The notes beneath the pieces are model-generated. The model ran no database searches, was not told the origin of the DNA, and worked only from the letters and a program-made list of their open reading frames with translations. A DNA stretch of 64,000 nucleotides from Changshengia sp963803165 (GTDB taxonomy: Bacteria > Chloroflexota > Dormibacteria > Aeolococcales > Aeolococcaceae), in assembly GCA_963803165.1 (NCBI GenBank), contig CAWDLK010000003.1, positions 258,308 through 322,307 of the forward strand, read 5' to 3'. The translations under genes and the position numbers were made by a program. Numbering within the stretch: position 1 is the first letter of the stretch; each line of letters opens with the position of its first letter. This document shows, one piece after another, positions 17,153 through 27,032 of the stretch.

Positions 17153-18835
17153 TCAGGCGCCGGTGAACATCGCCTCGGGGACGACCTCACCCTGGGCGCT
17201 CAGGTGATCCAGGACCCGGGGGAGCACCCCGGTGGGGGCCAGCTCGCCGATCACCCGACCGGTCTGGGGATCCACGCCCTGCTGATGAAAGGCGAAGATC
17301 TCCTGGATCGCGACGCCCTCGGGGCCATTGCCCAGCACCTCGGCGATGCTGACGATCCGGCGGGTGCCGTCACGCAGCCGGGACTGGTGCACGATGATGT
17401 TGACCGCGGAGGCGATCTGCTCGCGGATGGCTCGCGAGGGCAGCTCGGCGCCGGACATCAGCACCATCGTCTCCAGCCGGCTGATGGCGTCGTGGGGACT
17501 GTTGGCGTGGAGCGTGGTCAGCGAGCCGTCGTGGCCGGTGTTCATGGCCTGGAGCATGTCCAGAGCCTCGCCGCCGCGGCACTCGCCGACGACGATGCGA
17601 TCGGGGCGCATGCGCAGGGCGTTGATGACCAGGTCGCGGATGGTGACCTGGCCGCGCCCCTCCACGTTCGCCGGTCGAGCTTCGAGGGTGACCACGTGCT
17701 CCTGGCTCAGCTGGAGCTCGGCAGCGTCCTCGATCGTGACGATGCGCTCATCCTCCGGGATGAAGCCGGAGAGGACGTTGAGGGTGGTCGTCTTGCCCGA
17801 TCCCGTGCCGCCGGAGACGACCACGTTGAGGCGGCCGCGCACGCAGGCCTGGACGAACGCGGCCATCGACTCGGTGAGGGTCCCGAAGCGGATGAGATCG
17901 TCGATGGTGAAGGCTTCCTTGGAGAACTTGCGGATGGTCACCGTGGGTCCGCGCAGCGCGAGCGGGGGGATGATGACGTTGACCCGCGAGCCGTCCTTGA
18001 GCCGGGCGTCCACCATCGGCGACGACTCATCGACGCGGCGGCCGATCGACGAGACGATGCGGTCGATGACCTGCATCAGCTGCTCGTTGCTCTCGAAGGT
18101 GACGGGGCTGCGGATCAGCTTGCCACGCTCCTCGACGTAGATCTGGTTGGGGCCGTTGACCATGATCTCGGCGATCTCCTGACTGGCCAGCAGGTCCTCG
18201 AGCGGACCCAGCCCCAGGACGTCGTGGATGAGGGTGTCGACCACGCGCTGCCGGTCCTGGCGGCTCATGGTCAGCCCCAGCTCGAGGATGACCTCGGCCA
18301 CCAGCTCGGCGATCCGCTGCCGGACCACCTCGGCGGGCGCTGAATCGGTGTTGCCCGCCAGCTCCTCGACAAGGCGCTGGTGGACCCGGCCGCGCAGCTG
18401 CCCGTACATCGCGCCGAGCGGTCCACGCCCCTGGCCGGGGCGCGGGATCCCGGTGCGGCTGAGCAGCGAGGTGGGGTGGTTGCCGTCGCCGCCGCCGTCG
18501 CCGGTGCGGCTGAGCAGCGAGCCGGGACGCGCAGCCTCGGCGCCGTCGCCGGTCCGGCTCAGCAGCGGGGCGGTGGGCGCCGGGGCCATGGCCGGTCGCG
18601 ATCGCGGCGCCGGCTCGGCCGCCGCCCGCGGCGGGGCCGCCCCGAGCGCAGGGCCCGCCGTGGCGCGCACCGACCATCCGGCACCCGGGTCGGGAGACTC
18701 CGCCGGGGGGACGGCCAGCGGCGACGCCGCACCCACCGGAGGTCCGGCGGGAACCACGGCCGGAGGCTGGCCCCCCGCCGAAGCGGGGGCCGAGACCTCC
18801 TCAGCCTTCCGCTGAACGCGGTCGAGAAGCGACAT
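17153..18835 (-). CDS. cpaF: CpaF/TadA-type pilus assembly ATPase with long disordered N-terminus
   Basis: This 560-residue paralogue of the ATPase at 13262-14521 has a Pro/Ala-rich disordered region in residues 1-125. It contains 'GAGWSVRATAG' and three copies of 'LLSRTG' spaced 16-17 residues. A helical N-terminal domain follows (about 130-210), then the ATPase core: 'IAEIMVNGPNQIYVEERGK', Walker A 'GGTGSGKTTTLN' (residues about 340-351), 'VTIEDAAELQLS', 'PDRIVVGECRGGEALDML' and 'TLHANS'. ATG 18835 has GGAGA 5-6 nt upstream and a sigma70-type promoter about 100 bp upstream. Length and domain order match CpaF/TadA better than the compact paralogue. The N-terminal repeats look like peptide docking motifs, possibly for a polar localisation factor. 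Confidence 0.93.
   Translation of the reverse strand: MSLLDRVQRKAEEVSAPASAGGQPPAVVPAGPPVGAASPLAVPPAESPDPGAGWSVRATAGPALGAAPPRAAAEPAPRSRPAMAPAPTAPLLSRTGDGAEAARPGSLLSRTGDGGGDGNHPTSLLSRTGIPRPGQGRGPLGAMYGQLRGRVHQRLVEELAGNTDSAPAEVVRQRIAELVAEVILELGLTMSRQDRQRVVDTLIHDVLGLGPLEDLLASQEIAEIMVNGPNQIYVEERGKLIRSPVTFESNEQLMQVIDRIVSSIGRRVDESSPMVDARLKDGSRVNVIIPPLALRGPTVTIRKFSKEAFTIDDLIRFGTLTESMAAFVQACVRGRLNVVVSGGTGSGKTTTLNVLSGFIPEDERIVTIEDAAELQLSQEHVVTLEARPANVEGRGQVTIRDLVINALRMRPDRIVVGECRGGEALDMLQAMNTGHDGSLTTLHANSPHDAISRLETMVLMSGAELPSRAIREQIASAVNIIVHQSRLRDGTRRIVSIAEVLGNGPEGVAIQEIFAFHQQGVDPQTGRVIGELAPTGVLPRVLDHLSAQGEVVPEAMFTGA
18450..18565 (-). repeat. Three in-frame repeats encoding LLSRTG
   Basis: Near-identical 17-bp units (minus strand CTGCTCAGCCGCACCGG) lie at 18450-18466, 18501-18517 and 18549-18565, the last with two base differences. 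All fall in the CpaF reading frame and give the same hexapeptide, each followed by Gly/Asp or Ile/Pro linker sequence. The repeat is conserved at the peptide level within a disordered region. Confidence 0.8.
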
Positions 18836-18931
18836 GCTCTCTCCCAGCCTGTCTGTCTGTGCGTGGCTCGTACGTCAGCGTCGGCTCCTTCTGACGGTGC
18901 TCACCGAGGCTACACCTCGGATCTATCGCGT

Positions 18932-18961
18932 CGAATACGTAGCTTGCAACGATCATGTCAA
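18932..18961 (-). promoter_or_regulatory. Sigma70-type promoter of the leftward cpaF gene
   Basis: On the minus strand a perfect TTGACA (18956-18961) is followed after 18 bp by TATTCG (18932-18937). Transcription would start near 18925, leaving a leader of about 90 nt before the cpaF ATG at 18835. The surrounding 18836-19046 interval is markedly less GC-rich than the coding regions and also separates cpaF from the divergent CAP-domain gene. Confidence 0.6.
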
Positions 18962-19091
18962 GAGTCGGAGGTTCGCGCTGCCCGCATCGTCACCCGCGGT
19001 CGCCGACAGGGCTCGGGCGGGTGTGCAACGGGGTGGTCACGGAGGGGTGACGGGGTTCGCGTGGGGAGGGGCGAGGAGGTGTCATCGTCGG

Positions 19092-20057
19092 GTGAGCCCG
19101 CAGCATGCGTCCTCGCCCTCCGCGTCCGACACCCGCTGGGAAGCGCTGTGCCGGACCGCGATCGAGGTGCGTGCCGAGCGCGCTCCGCGACGGGCTCGGC
19201 GGCCGCGTGCTCGCGGCCTCGTGCTCGCCGCCGGAGCCCTCCTGGGGGTCGCGCTCTTCGCCGCCACCCACTTCGACGTCCAGCCGGTGGGAGCGGATGC
19301 CGGCGCCGACTCCGATCTCTTCGCGCTCACCAACCAGGACCGCAGCAGCAACGGCGTGGCCGCGCTGGCGGACAACTCGACACTCGGCGCGATCGGCGAG
19401 GCGGCTCCCTACAGCGGCTGCTCCGGCGCCGGCACCGTCGACGGCCGCGCCCAGGACATGATCAACCGCGACTACTTCTCCCACCAGATCCCGCCCTGCA
19501 ACGAGTACGTCTGGCCGATGATGAGCGCCTTCGGGGTCCACTACCGCTCGGCCGGCGAGAACATCGGCTGGGAGAGCGGCTACGGGAGCGGCTCGTCCTC
19601 GGCGAGCCAGGTCAACACGGACTTCATGAACAGCCCCGACCACCGCACCAACATCCTGAACCCGAACTTCACCGACCTCGGTGTGGGGAGTGCCACGGCA
19701 GCCTCCGGCTGGAGCTACTCCAGCACCTCGGGCACCTTCTCGGACGTGTGGATGTTCGCCGAGGAGTTCGCCCAGCTCGGCTCGCCGGCCCCGCCGCCGA
19801 CGGCGCCGCCGGCCCGCTCCTCGGCTCCCGCGTCGACGCAGCCCGCCCCCTCCACGCCCACACCCACGCCCTCCCCCACGGCGTCGCCGACGCCGTCACC
19901 GAGCCCGTCGGCGGCTCCGACCCCCAGCCCCACCCCCGCCGCCCCCCTGCCCGCCTACGAGCCGGGCGGAGCGTACAGCGGCCCGGAGCTGATCGCCATC
20001 AACGGGCTGATCTCCGAAACCATCGAATCGACCCTGGAAGCCTTCCTCTTCAACTAG
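19092..20057 (+). CDS. Membrane-anchored/secreted CAP (SCP/PR1) domain protein
   Basis: About 321 residues. A basic N-terminus precedes a membrane helix or signal anchor ('GLVLAAGALLGVALFAATHF', residues about 48-67), then a CAP domain ('LFALTNQDRSSNG', 'DYFSHQIPPC', 'SAGENIGW', 'MNSPDHRTNILNPNFTDLG') with the two His/Glu-type CAP motifs. A Pro/Ser/Thr repeat stalk and a C-terminal segment ending 'LEAFLFN' follow. Bacterial CAP proteins are extracytoplasmic; many bind the cell wall or lipids, and the activity here is unknown. GTG 19092 is preceded by GAGGAGGT at slightly long spacing; GTG 19047 in the same frame is the alternative. The domain is clear, the start is not. Confidence 0.8.
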   Translation: MSPQHASSPSASDTRWEALCRTAIEVRAERAPRRARRPRARGLVLAAGALLGVALFAATHFDVQPVGADAGADSDLFALTNQDRSSNGVAALADNSTLGAIGEAAPYSGCSGAGTVDGRAQDMINRDYFSHQIPPCNEYVWPMMSAFGVHYRSAGENIGWESGYGSGSSSASQVNTDFMNSPDHRTNILNPNFTDLGVGSATAASGWSYSSTSGTFSDVWMFAEEFAQLGSPAPPPTAPPARSSAPASTQPAPSTPTPTPSPTASPTPSPSPSAAPTPSPTPAAPLPAYEPGGAYSGPELIAINGLISETIESTLEAFLFN

Positions 20058-20097
20058 AGTTGCGGCCAACGCCGCCGCATACACGGGAGCCCAGACC

Positions 20098-20908
<811 letters not shown>

Positions 20909-20919
<11 letters not shown>

Positions 20920-23489
20920 CCCGAGCGCCGGCGGAGGCGGAGGGGGGGCCTCCGCACCCCGGTGGCTCGCGGCGGTGGCGGGCTGGCTCGGAGCGGCCGG
21001 CCTCGCTCCCGCCCTCCGCCCGCTGCTGGCGCGCAACCTCACCTCCCGGCCGGTCCGTGCCGCGCTGACGGCGGCCGCCGTCGGGCTCGGGGTGGCGGTG
21101 ATGCTGGGCGTCCAGATCGAGGTCTCCGCGGTCTCGGCCCAGGCCGGGGCAGCGGCGCGGCTGCGAGCCGGCCAGTCCGGGCTCGACGTCCGCTCCACCT
21201 CCGGCGCCGGCCTCACCGCCCAGCAGCTGACCGCCCTGAGGGAGATCCCCGGGGTCCAGGAGGTGGTCCCGCTCTACCAGAAGCGGGTCGCCGCCCAGGG
21301 GCCGGGGTCGGCGGGCCCGATCACCACGGTGACCCTGGTGGGGCTCCAGAACGGGGAGGCCGCCCTCCGCGCCGTCACCCTCAGCGCGGGCAGCCTCCCC
21401 GGCGCGTCGAGCGACGACGAGGTCGCCGTCGACGCCGCGCTGCTCCCCGCCCTGGCACCGCCCAACGGCAACCTGGGGGTGGGCAGCAGCGTCTGGCTCA
21501 CCACATCGCTCGGGATCCGCTCCTTCCGGGTCGTCGGGGTGACCGACGCCAGCGGCGTCACCGCCAGCTTCACCCACGACGTCATCTTCCTGCCCACCCC
21601 GGAGCTGCTCTCCTCCTTCGACCTCGGGCTCACCACCTCCCTGGCGGCGCTGCGGCTGGATCCCGGAACCAGCGCCGGGGCGGCAGCGGCGGCGGCTCAC
21701 CTGAGCCTCGGCGGAGCGGTGACGACCTTCGACCCGAGCGCCGACACCGGCGACCCGCTCTCACAGCTCTCCCCCCTGCTGGTGCTGGCGAGCGTCGTCA
21801 GCGTGGTCATCGGAGCCGGCGTCAGCGCCAACACGGTGAGCCTCGCCGCGCTGGAGCGGCGACGCGAGAACGGATTGCTCCGCGCCGCCGGCGCGTCGGC
21901 GGGGCAGGTGTTCCGTCTGCTGGTCACCGAGGGGGGGGTGCTGGCGGTCGCCGGGGCGCTCGCAGGCGTCGCCGGCGGCATCGGGCTGGGAGCCGCTCTG
22001 GAGGCCGCCTTCCGCACCGGGTCGACCCCTGCCTCGGTGGGTTTCCAGGTGGACCCGGCGGTGGCGGTGCTCGCCGGCCTCGCCGGGATCCTGGCGGCCG
22101 TGGCGGCATCGGCCATCCCCGCCGCGGCGGCCTCACGGGTGCCCATCCTCGACGCGATGCGCCCGGAGACCGCGGGGCGGCGCGAGCGCGTCAGCGGCGC
22201 GGCGCTCGGCGCCATCACCCCCCTGCTCGCCCTCGCGGCGCTCGCCGACCTGGCCGGGGGTTACGCGGTCGCGGTCGGCGCCGTGGCCCTTCTTCTCGCT
22301 GTGGCTCTCAGCCTCCCACTGCTGGCGCCCACCCTCGCCGGTCTGCTGGGACGGCTCCTGGGGGTGCGCTGGCCCGAGACGGAGGTCGCCGCGGCCAGCC
22401 TGAGGCGCCGGCGCAACCGCACCGCGCTGACGCTCTCCGGCCTGGTGACGGCGATCGCCGCGGCCATGGCGGGCGGCATCCTGATGGCCGGCTGCCTGGC
22501 GGCGGGCGACGCCTGGGTGGGCAGCCTCTTCGTCGGCGACACCCTGGTGCGAAGCCCCGTCACCGAGCCGGGCGCGATCGCCACCCAGATCGGCCAGGAC
22601 GCCGGGGTCCAGCTCACCAGCCTCCGCTTCTTCCCCGCCGTGGTGGACGGCGACGTGATCGGTGTGACCGCCATCGACGGCAGCACCTATGCGCGGGACG
22701 GGGGACTCCAGGTGGTCAGCGGAGACCGCGGCCGCGCCTTCACCGCGATCGGCGACGGCCCCAGCGTGCTCGCTCCTCTGAGCCTCGCCCAGGCGGACGA
22801 CTGGCAGGTGGGCACCGTGCTCACGGTGGCGACGGGCACGGGGACGACCGGCTTCACCGTCGCCGGCATCGTCGAGCACTCGTTCCCGGGCGGTGACGGT
22901 CGCGAGTCCCTGCTCGTCGAACTCGCGGCAGGCGTCCCGCTACTTCGGCAGCCTGGCGGCGGGCTTCGACGACCTCGAGGTGCTGACCCCTGGTCACGCC
23001 TCCGCGGTGGCCTCGGTGGCGAGCCAGTACGGGCTCGTGGCGACGCCGGTCGGCACCATCGAGTCGGCCACCGACCAGGCCCTCGGCGACACCGTCGGCA
23101 TCCTGCCGGCGATCGCCTGGCTGGGGATCCTCATCGCCGTCCTGGCCGTCGTCAACACGCTGGCGGTCAACGTCCGCCAGAGCCGGCGCGAGCTCGGACT
23201 GCTGCGCGCCGTCGGCCTCAGCCAGGCCCAGGCCCGGCACCTGATGCTGGCGGAGGCGGGCCTGCTGGGGGTCGCCGCCGCGGTGATCGGGGTCGGAGTG
23301 GGCTGCCTGCTGGTGCTGCCCATGCTGGGGGCGAGCAGCAGCCCCGGGTTCACCCCCGCGTTCGTGATGCCGCTCACCTCGCTGGTGGCCCTGCTCGGCG
23401 GCGTGGTGGTGGCCGTGACGCTCGCCGGGGTGCTGCCCGCCCGGCGGGCGGCCGCCGCCGACATCGTGGGCGCCGTCCGCTACGAATGA
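20909..23489 (+). pseudogene. FtsX/MacB-type ABC permease, interrupted by a one-base frameshift
   Basis: The N-terminal part (from ATG 20909) has the first membrane helix, a periplasmic domain, three FtsX-type helices around 'LLVLASVVSVVIGAGVSANT', and a second repeat up to 'GDGRESLLVE' near 22920. The remainder ('RQASRYFGSLAAGFDDLEV' through 'AVVNTLAVNVRQSRRELGLL' and three final helices) is encoded in the next frame to the TGA at 23487-23489. Deleting one A at 22920-22921 would read ...LLV-DSRQASRYFG... and restore one 860-residue permease with the usual two-times-(1+3) helix layout. The gene is otherwise intact, so this is either a recent mutation or a sequencing indel. The partner ATPase lies upstream. 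Confidence 0.85.
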
Positions 23490-24088
23490 GGCCGCCGGGG
23501 AGCGCCGCGCGCGCGCTCCTGGCGATCCTCGCCGCGACCCTGGGAGCCGCCTGCGGCGCCTCCGCACCGGCGACCCTGCACGGCGATCCGAGCGCCTATC
23601 TGCTGGCTCCCGCACAGCTCCCCTCACCGGACTTCACGCTCTACCTGCCGGCCGCGCCGGTGGGTGCCGGGTGGCTCGACCCGGCCAGCTCCAGGGCTCT
23701 CGAGAGGGACGGCCTGGCGGAGGCCGCGGAGGTCGAGTACTACCGCCAGGTGCCCTTCGGAACCAGCAACGGACCCATCACGCTCATCGCGGCAGCCGCG
23801 CGGTTCACCGGGGTCGCGGGCGCGGCCGCGGCCCTGAGCCAGCTCGACGGGGCGCTAGACGCCCGCCCGGGGGCCGCCCCCGCTGCCACCGGGAGCCTGG
23901 GCGACGGCGGGCACGCGGTCACGGTGGCGGGAACCCTGGGGGGCGTCCCGGCCCTCGAGATCATCGTGGTGTGGCGGGTCGAGAACGTGCTCAACAGCCT
24001 GGTCGCGGAGGGGAGGTCCGGCGGTCTCGCGCTCGATCAGCTCCTCCCCCTGGCCAGAGCTCAGACCGGCACCGAGCTGGAGCGGTGA
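23486..24088 (+). CDS. Probable lipoprotein of the ABC transporter operon
   Basis: This 200-residue protein starts at ATG 23486, overlapping the permease stop (ATGA). It has an N-terminal signal peptide 'ALLAILAATLGAACGA' with a lipobox-like Cys at residue about 23; the -3 position is Gly, so lipidation is likely but not certain. The mature part has alternating strands and helices ('DFTLYLPAAPVGAGWLD', 'NGPITLIAAAARFTGVAGAA', 'GGVPALEIIVVWRVENVLN'). I recognise no family. Translational coupling to a MacB/LolD-like transporter suggests an extracytoplasmic accessory or substrate-related protein. It faces the GGDEF-EAL gene tail to tail. Confidence 0.7.
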   Translation: MRPPGSAARALLAILAATLGAACGASAPATLHGDPSAYLLAPAQLPSPDFTLYLPAAPVGAGWLDPASSRALERDGLAEAAEVEYYRQVPFGTSNGPITLIAAAARFTGVAGAAAALSQLDGALDARPGAAPAATGSLGDGGHAVTVAGTLGGVPALEIIVVWRVENVLNSLVAEGRSGGLALDQLLPLARAQTGTELER

Positions 24089-24095
24089 GCCGAGG

Positions 24096-25895
24096 TCAGG
24101 CGGTCCGGCTGCCGGCCTCGCCGCCGAGGGGACGGCCGTCGCGGAGCAGGCGGAGGATCTCCGCGGCCGCGACGGGACGGGAGAAGAGGAATCCCTGGTA
24201 GGCGTCGAGGCCCTGGGGCTGCAGCCGGCTCAGCTGCTCCTCGGTCTCGACCCCCTCGGCAATGACCCGCAGCCCGAGGTTGCGCCCCAGGGTGACCAGG
24301 GCGTGGAGGAGGGCGCCGGGGTCGGCGGCCGGGCTCTCCTCGTCGTCGAGGAGGAAGCTGCGGTCGATCTTGATCGTGCTGATGGCCAGGTGGTGGAGCT
24401 TGCCCAGGTTGGAGTAGCCGGTGCCGAAGTCGTCGAGCGAGATGGTGACGCCCCGGCGAGCCAGCTCGCCGAGGACCTCCGCGGGGGCATGGGCGTCGAC
24501 CAGGGCGGCCGACTCGGTGACCTCCAGCTCCAGAAGGCGCGGCGGGAACCCCGTCTCCGAGAGGCAGGCGAGCACCTCGCCGACCAGGCTCCGATCCATC
24601 AGCTGGTGGGCGGAGACGTTGACGGCGACCCGGACGTCGCCGAGGCCGTCGGAGCGCCACTGGGCGGCCTGGCGGACGGCGCTGCGGAGGATGAACTGGC
24701 CGATGTCGGCGATCAACCCGATCTCCTCGGCCACGGGGATGAAGCGCACCGGGGGGACCTCGCCGAGCGCCGGGTGATGCCAGCGCGCCAGCGCCTCGAG
24801 CCCGACGATCCGGTGCGTCGCGGCGTCGACCTCGGGCTGGAAGGCCACGCTCAGCTGCCCGCGCTCCAGGGCGAGGGGAAGCTCGCGCTCGATGAGCAGC
24901 CGGTCCTCGGCCTCCCGGGAGAGCGAGGGATCGAAGCGTGCCAGGCGTTCGGCGGTGGCGCGACCGGCGTGCTGCGCGATCGCGGCGTTGCGCAGCAACC
25001 CGGCCGGGCTGTCCCCGTCCTCCGGGGCGACTGCGATCCCGACCACGGCGCGGAGCCGGATGTCGGCGGCGCAGCCGGAGCAGGGGGTCACCACGGTGGC
25101 GACGATGGACCGCGCCATGTAGACCGCTTCCTCGGGGAAGACCAGCCCGGGGAGGAGCACACCGAACTCGTCGTCCGACCAGCGTGCCACCAGCCAGGGG
25201 GAGGCCGGCCCGGATGCCGCCGCGCGGCGTCCGGCACCGCCCTCCGCGGCCCCGACGCAGGCGGAGATGCGCTCCCCCATCTCGATCATCAGCTCGTCGC
25301 CGGCCTCGTGCCCGAGGGTCTCGACCACGGTCCGGAGCCGGTCGAGGGCGACCAGCAGCACCCCGGTGGATCGGCCGGAACCACGGCCCGCGGTCAGCTC
25401 GGCACCCAGACGCCAGCGAAAGGTCGAGGCGTTGGGGAGGCCGGTGAGCCGGTCATGGGAGGCGTCGAACTCACGCTCCGCGGCGAGGTGGTCACGCTCC
25501 TCGGTCCAGCGGGTCACGTCCACCCCCACCGAGGTGACGCTGGCGCGGCGACCATCCTCGCCGAGGCTCGGCGTCGCCGACCAGGCGACGGTCCTCAGCC
25601 GGCCGTCGTGGGTGCGGATCGGGACCTCGACGCAGGCGGCACCGTCCTTGCCGGACAGCGCCCGTTCGAAGGCGCGCGCCGCGCGCCGCCGGTGCTCCGC
25701 GGGGATCAGGGCCTCATGCCAGAGGCGGCCGCAGAGGTCGCTCCAGCGCCAGCCACCGAGGGCAAGCAGATCACCGTTGGCGAAGGCCAGCCGTCCGTCG
25801 GCGTCCGTGATCATGGCCAGGACGATCTGGCGCGCCGCGGCGCCGCCGTCTCCCCCCTGCGTCCCCGGTTGGAATCGCGGTCCTTCGGCGAGCAT
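24096..25895 (-). CDS. PAS-GGDEF-EAL protein with degenerate GGDEF site
   Basis: This cytoplasmic protein of 599 residues (from ATG 25895) has a PAS domain (residues about 20-135, 'MITDADGRLAFANGDLLALG'), a diguanylate-cyclase-like domain ('DASHDRLTGLPNASTFRWRL') whose active site reads 'RWSDDEFG' in place of GGDEF, and a complete EAL domain ('VGLEALARWHHP', 'VNVSAHQL', 'LEVTES', 'ISLDDFGTGYSNLGKLHHL', 'IKIDRSF', 'IAEGVETEEQL'). The cyclase site is probably dead and may act as a GTP sensor, while the EAL domain should hydrolyse c-di-GMP. The frame is open to ATG 25979; ATG 25895 has GAGAGG upstream and is preferred because the fold begins just after it. Confidence 0.88.
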   Translation of the reverse strand: MLAEGPRFQPGTQGGDGGAAARQIVLAMITDADGRLAFANGDLLALGGWRWSDLCGRLWHEALIPAEHRRRAARAFERALSGKDGAACVEVPIRTHDGRLRTVAWSATPSLGEDGRRASVTSVGVDVTRWTEERDHLAAEREFDASHDRLTGLPNASTFRWRLGAELTAGRGSGRSTGVLLVALDRLRTVVETLGHEAGDELMIEMGERISACVGAAEGGAGRRAAASGPASPWLVARWSDDEFGVLLPGLVFPEEAVYMARSIVATVVTPCSGCAADIRLRAVVGIAVAPEDGDSPAGLLRNAAIAQHAGRATAERLARFDPSLSREAEDRLLIERELPLALERGQLSVAFQPEVDAATHRIVGLEALARWHHPALGEVPPVRFIPVAEEIGLIADIGQFILRSAVRQAAQWRSDGLGDVRVAVNVSAHQLMDRSLVGEVLACLSETGFPPRLLELEVTESAALVDAHAPAEVLGELARRGVTISLDDFGTGYSNLGKLHHLAISTIKIDRSFLLDDEESPAADPGALLHALVTLGRNLGLRVIAEGVETEEQLSRLQPQGLDAYQGFLFSRPVAAAEILRLLRDGRPLGGEAGSRTA

Positions 25896-26025
25896 CCGAT
25901 GGCGACCTCTCGACTTCTGCGGAACCGCCGGGCATCCCTCCCGGGGTTGGCCGACATCGTGGGCTGCACCGATAGGCATGAAAGACGCTTTCAGCCAGCC
26001 TGGGACGTACTGGAGACAGCAACGT

Positions 26026-26061
26026 CATCGTCACAACACGCCGCCCCCCTTTGTGACGACG
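26026..26061. promoter_or_regulatory. Inverted repeat CATCGTCACAA-N14-TTGTGACGACG
   Basis: Two 11-bp arms match at 10 of 11 positions around a 14-bp C-rich spacer, about 130 bp upstream of the GGDEF-EAL start and 330 bp upstream of the first TasA-like gene. It could be a dimer operator or a hairpin in a leader; no T-tract follows. Confidence 0.4.
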
Positions 26062-26232
26062 GGTGGCCCCCTGGTGGGCTGCCTCCGCCCGTCCGCAGCC
26101 CGCGACCGGAGGCCGTCACGGGCCGGGACGGGCCACCGCGGGACGGGGGCCGTGGCACGGCCGGGTGACCGTCGCCGGAAGAGGGGATATCGGATCAGAC
26201 GAATCGCTCGCGTTCACAGCTTCCCACGAACC

Positions 26233-26323
26233 CCGTAACCCCCCTGTCGCGGCTTCCGCCGGGACTCCGTGAGATCGCCCCCCCTAGCCTCCCCCTTGCC
26301 GTCTAGTGCATTTGAGCTATCTG
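26233..26323 (+). promoter_or_regulatory. TasA-like promoter-leader module, copy 1
   Basis: Three blocks in fixed register: CCGTAACCCCCCTGTCGC (26233), CCCCCCTAGCCT with a TAGCCT -10-like box (26285-26290), and GCCGTCTAGTGCATTTGA at 26298, which would be the first bases of the mRNA. Block distances are the same as in copies 2 and 3. ATG 26360 lies 62 bp after the third block. Confidence 0.65.
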
Positions 26324-26359
26324 ACCGGGGCGGCCGACACCCAAGAGGGAATGAGGATC

Positions 26360-27013
26360 ATGGAACGCCACACGAGCAAGCGATCGCTGCGGGCAGCCCT
26401 GGTGCTGGGCGCCGCGGTGGCCGGCACCGCCCTGGTCGGCTGGGGCGGGTTGGCGGCCTGGAACGCCTACACCGAGAACGCCGGCAACAGCGTGGCCGCC
26501 GGCACCCTCGCCCACGCCAACGGCGTGAGCTGCGTCTCGCTGCTGGGGACGATCCCGACCACCACCGGCACCGGCTGGTGCTCGGCGACGATCACGGTCG
26601 GGAACGCCGACCCGGCGACCTGGACCGGCACCACCGGCTCCATCATCATCGCCAACACCGGCTCCCTCAAGGGCACCTTCACCCTCGCCCTGCCGGCGGC
26701 GGCGTCCGGCGGCCTCTGCGCCGACCTGACCCTCAAGGTCACCGACCTCAACTCGACGGCGCCTGACACCGGCACGGTCATCCCCACCACCGCGCTCACC
26801 GCCGCCGGCCTCACCACCGGAGTCAGCCTCTACAGCAACGCCGCGACCCCCAGCCTGAGCTGGACGGGCGGCGGGGTGGCCGGGACGGGCACGGGAGTGA
26901 CCGCCAACACCTTCACGGTGGCGGTGAACCCGGGTGGCTCTTTCACCTCCAACGCCGCCGACCAGGGCACGACCTGCACCTTCGGCCTCCTCTTCAGCCA
27001 GACGGCGGCCTGA
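26360..27013 (+). CDS. TasA/camelysin-like secreted protein 1 (SipW-type signal)
   Basis: This 217-residue protein has N-terminal 'SKRSLRAALVLGAAVAG', a hydrophobic core, then 'AWNAYTENAGNSVAAGTL', the layout of SipW-dependent signal peptides of TasA/camelysin-type proteins. The mature part is Thr/Gly/Ala/Ser-rich, beta-strand-rich, and carries Cys pairs ('VSCVSLLGT', 'GWCSATITVG', 'GLCADLTLKV', 'TTCTFGLLF'). Proteins of this group form extracellular fibres or matrix. ATG 26360 (in GATCATGG, as in the paralogues) is preferred over the in-frame ATG 26351. It is followed by its own terminator, so it is a single-gene unit. The signal peptidase that would process it is encoded at 29857-31062. Confidence 0.82.
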   Translation: MERHTSKRSLRAALVLGAAVAGTALVGWGGLAAWNAYTENAGNSVAAGTLAHANGVSCVSLLGTIPTTTGTGWCSATITVGNADPATWTGTTGSIIIANTGSLKGTFTLALPAAASGGLCADLTLKVTDLNSTAPDTGTVIPTTALTAAGLTTGVSLYSNAATPSLSWTGGGVAGTGTGVTANTFTVAVNPGGSFTSNAADQGTTCTFGLLFSQTAA

Positions 27014-27032
27014 CCCGAGCAGGGCGCCGCGG

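Larger units (their letters stand above)
25896..26359. other. 464-bp intergenic regulatory region
   Basis: No credible gene lies here. It separates the leftward GGDEF-EAL gene from the first TasA-like gene. It holds a 36-bp dyad (26026-26061) and, from 26233, the first copy of the promoter-leader module shared with the next two TasA-like genes. I compared the leader of the GGDEF-EAL gene with known c-di-GMP riboswitch cores and saw no match. Confidence 0.6.

Noticed and set aside
19850..19960. Tandem DNA repeat or minisatellite in the CAP-protein gene
   Set aside because: The period is irregular and is explained by Pro/Ser/Thr codon repeats in a protein stalk; no unit repeats at the DNA level.
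25896..26230. c-di-GMP riboswitch upstream of the PAS-GGDEF-EAL gene
   Set aside because: No GEMM-type core could be matched by eye in the leader.
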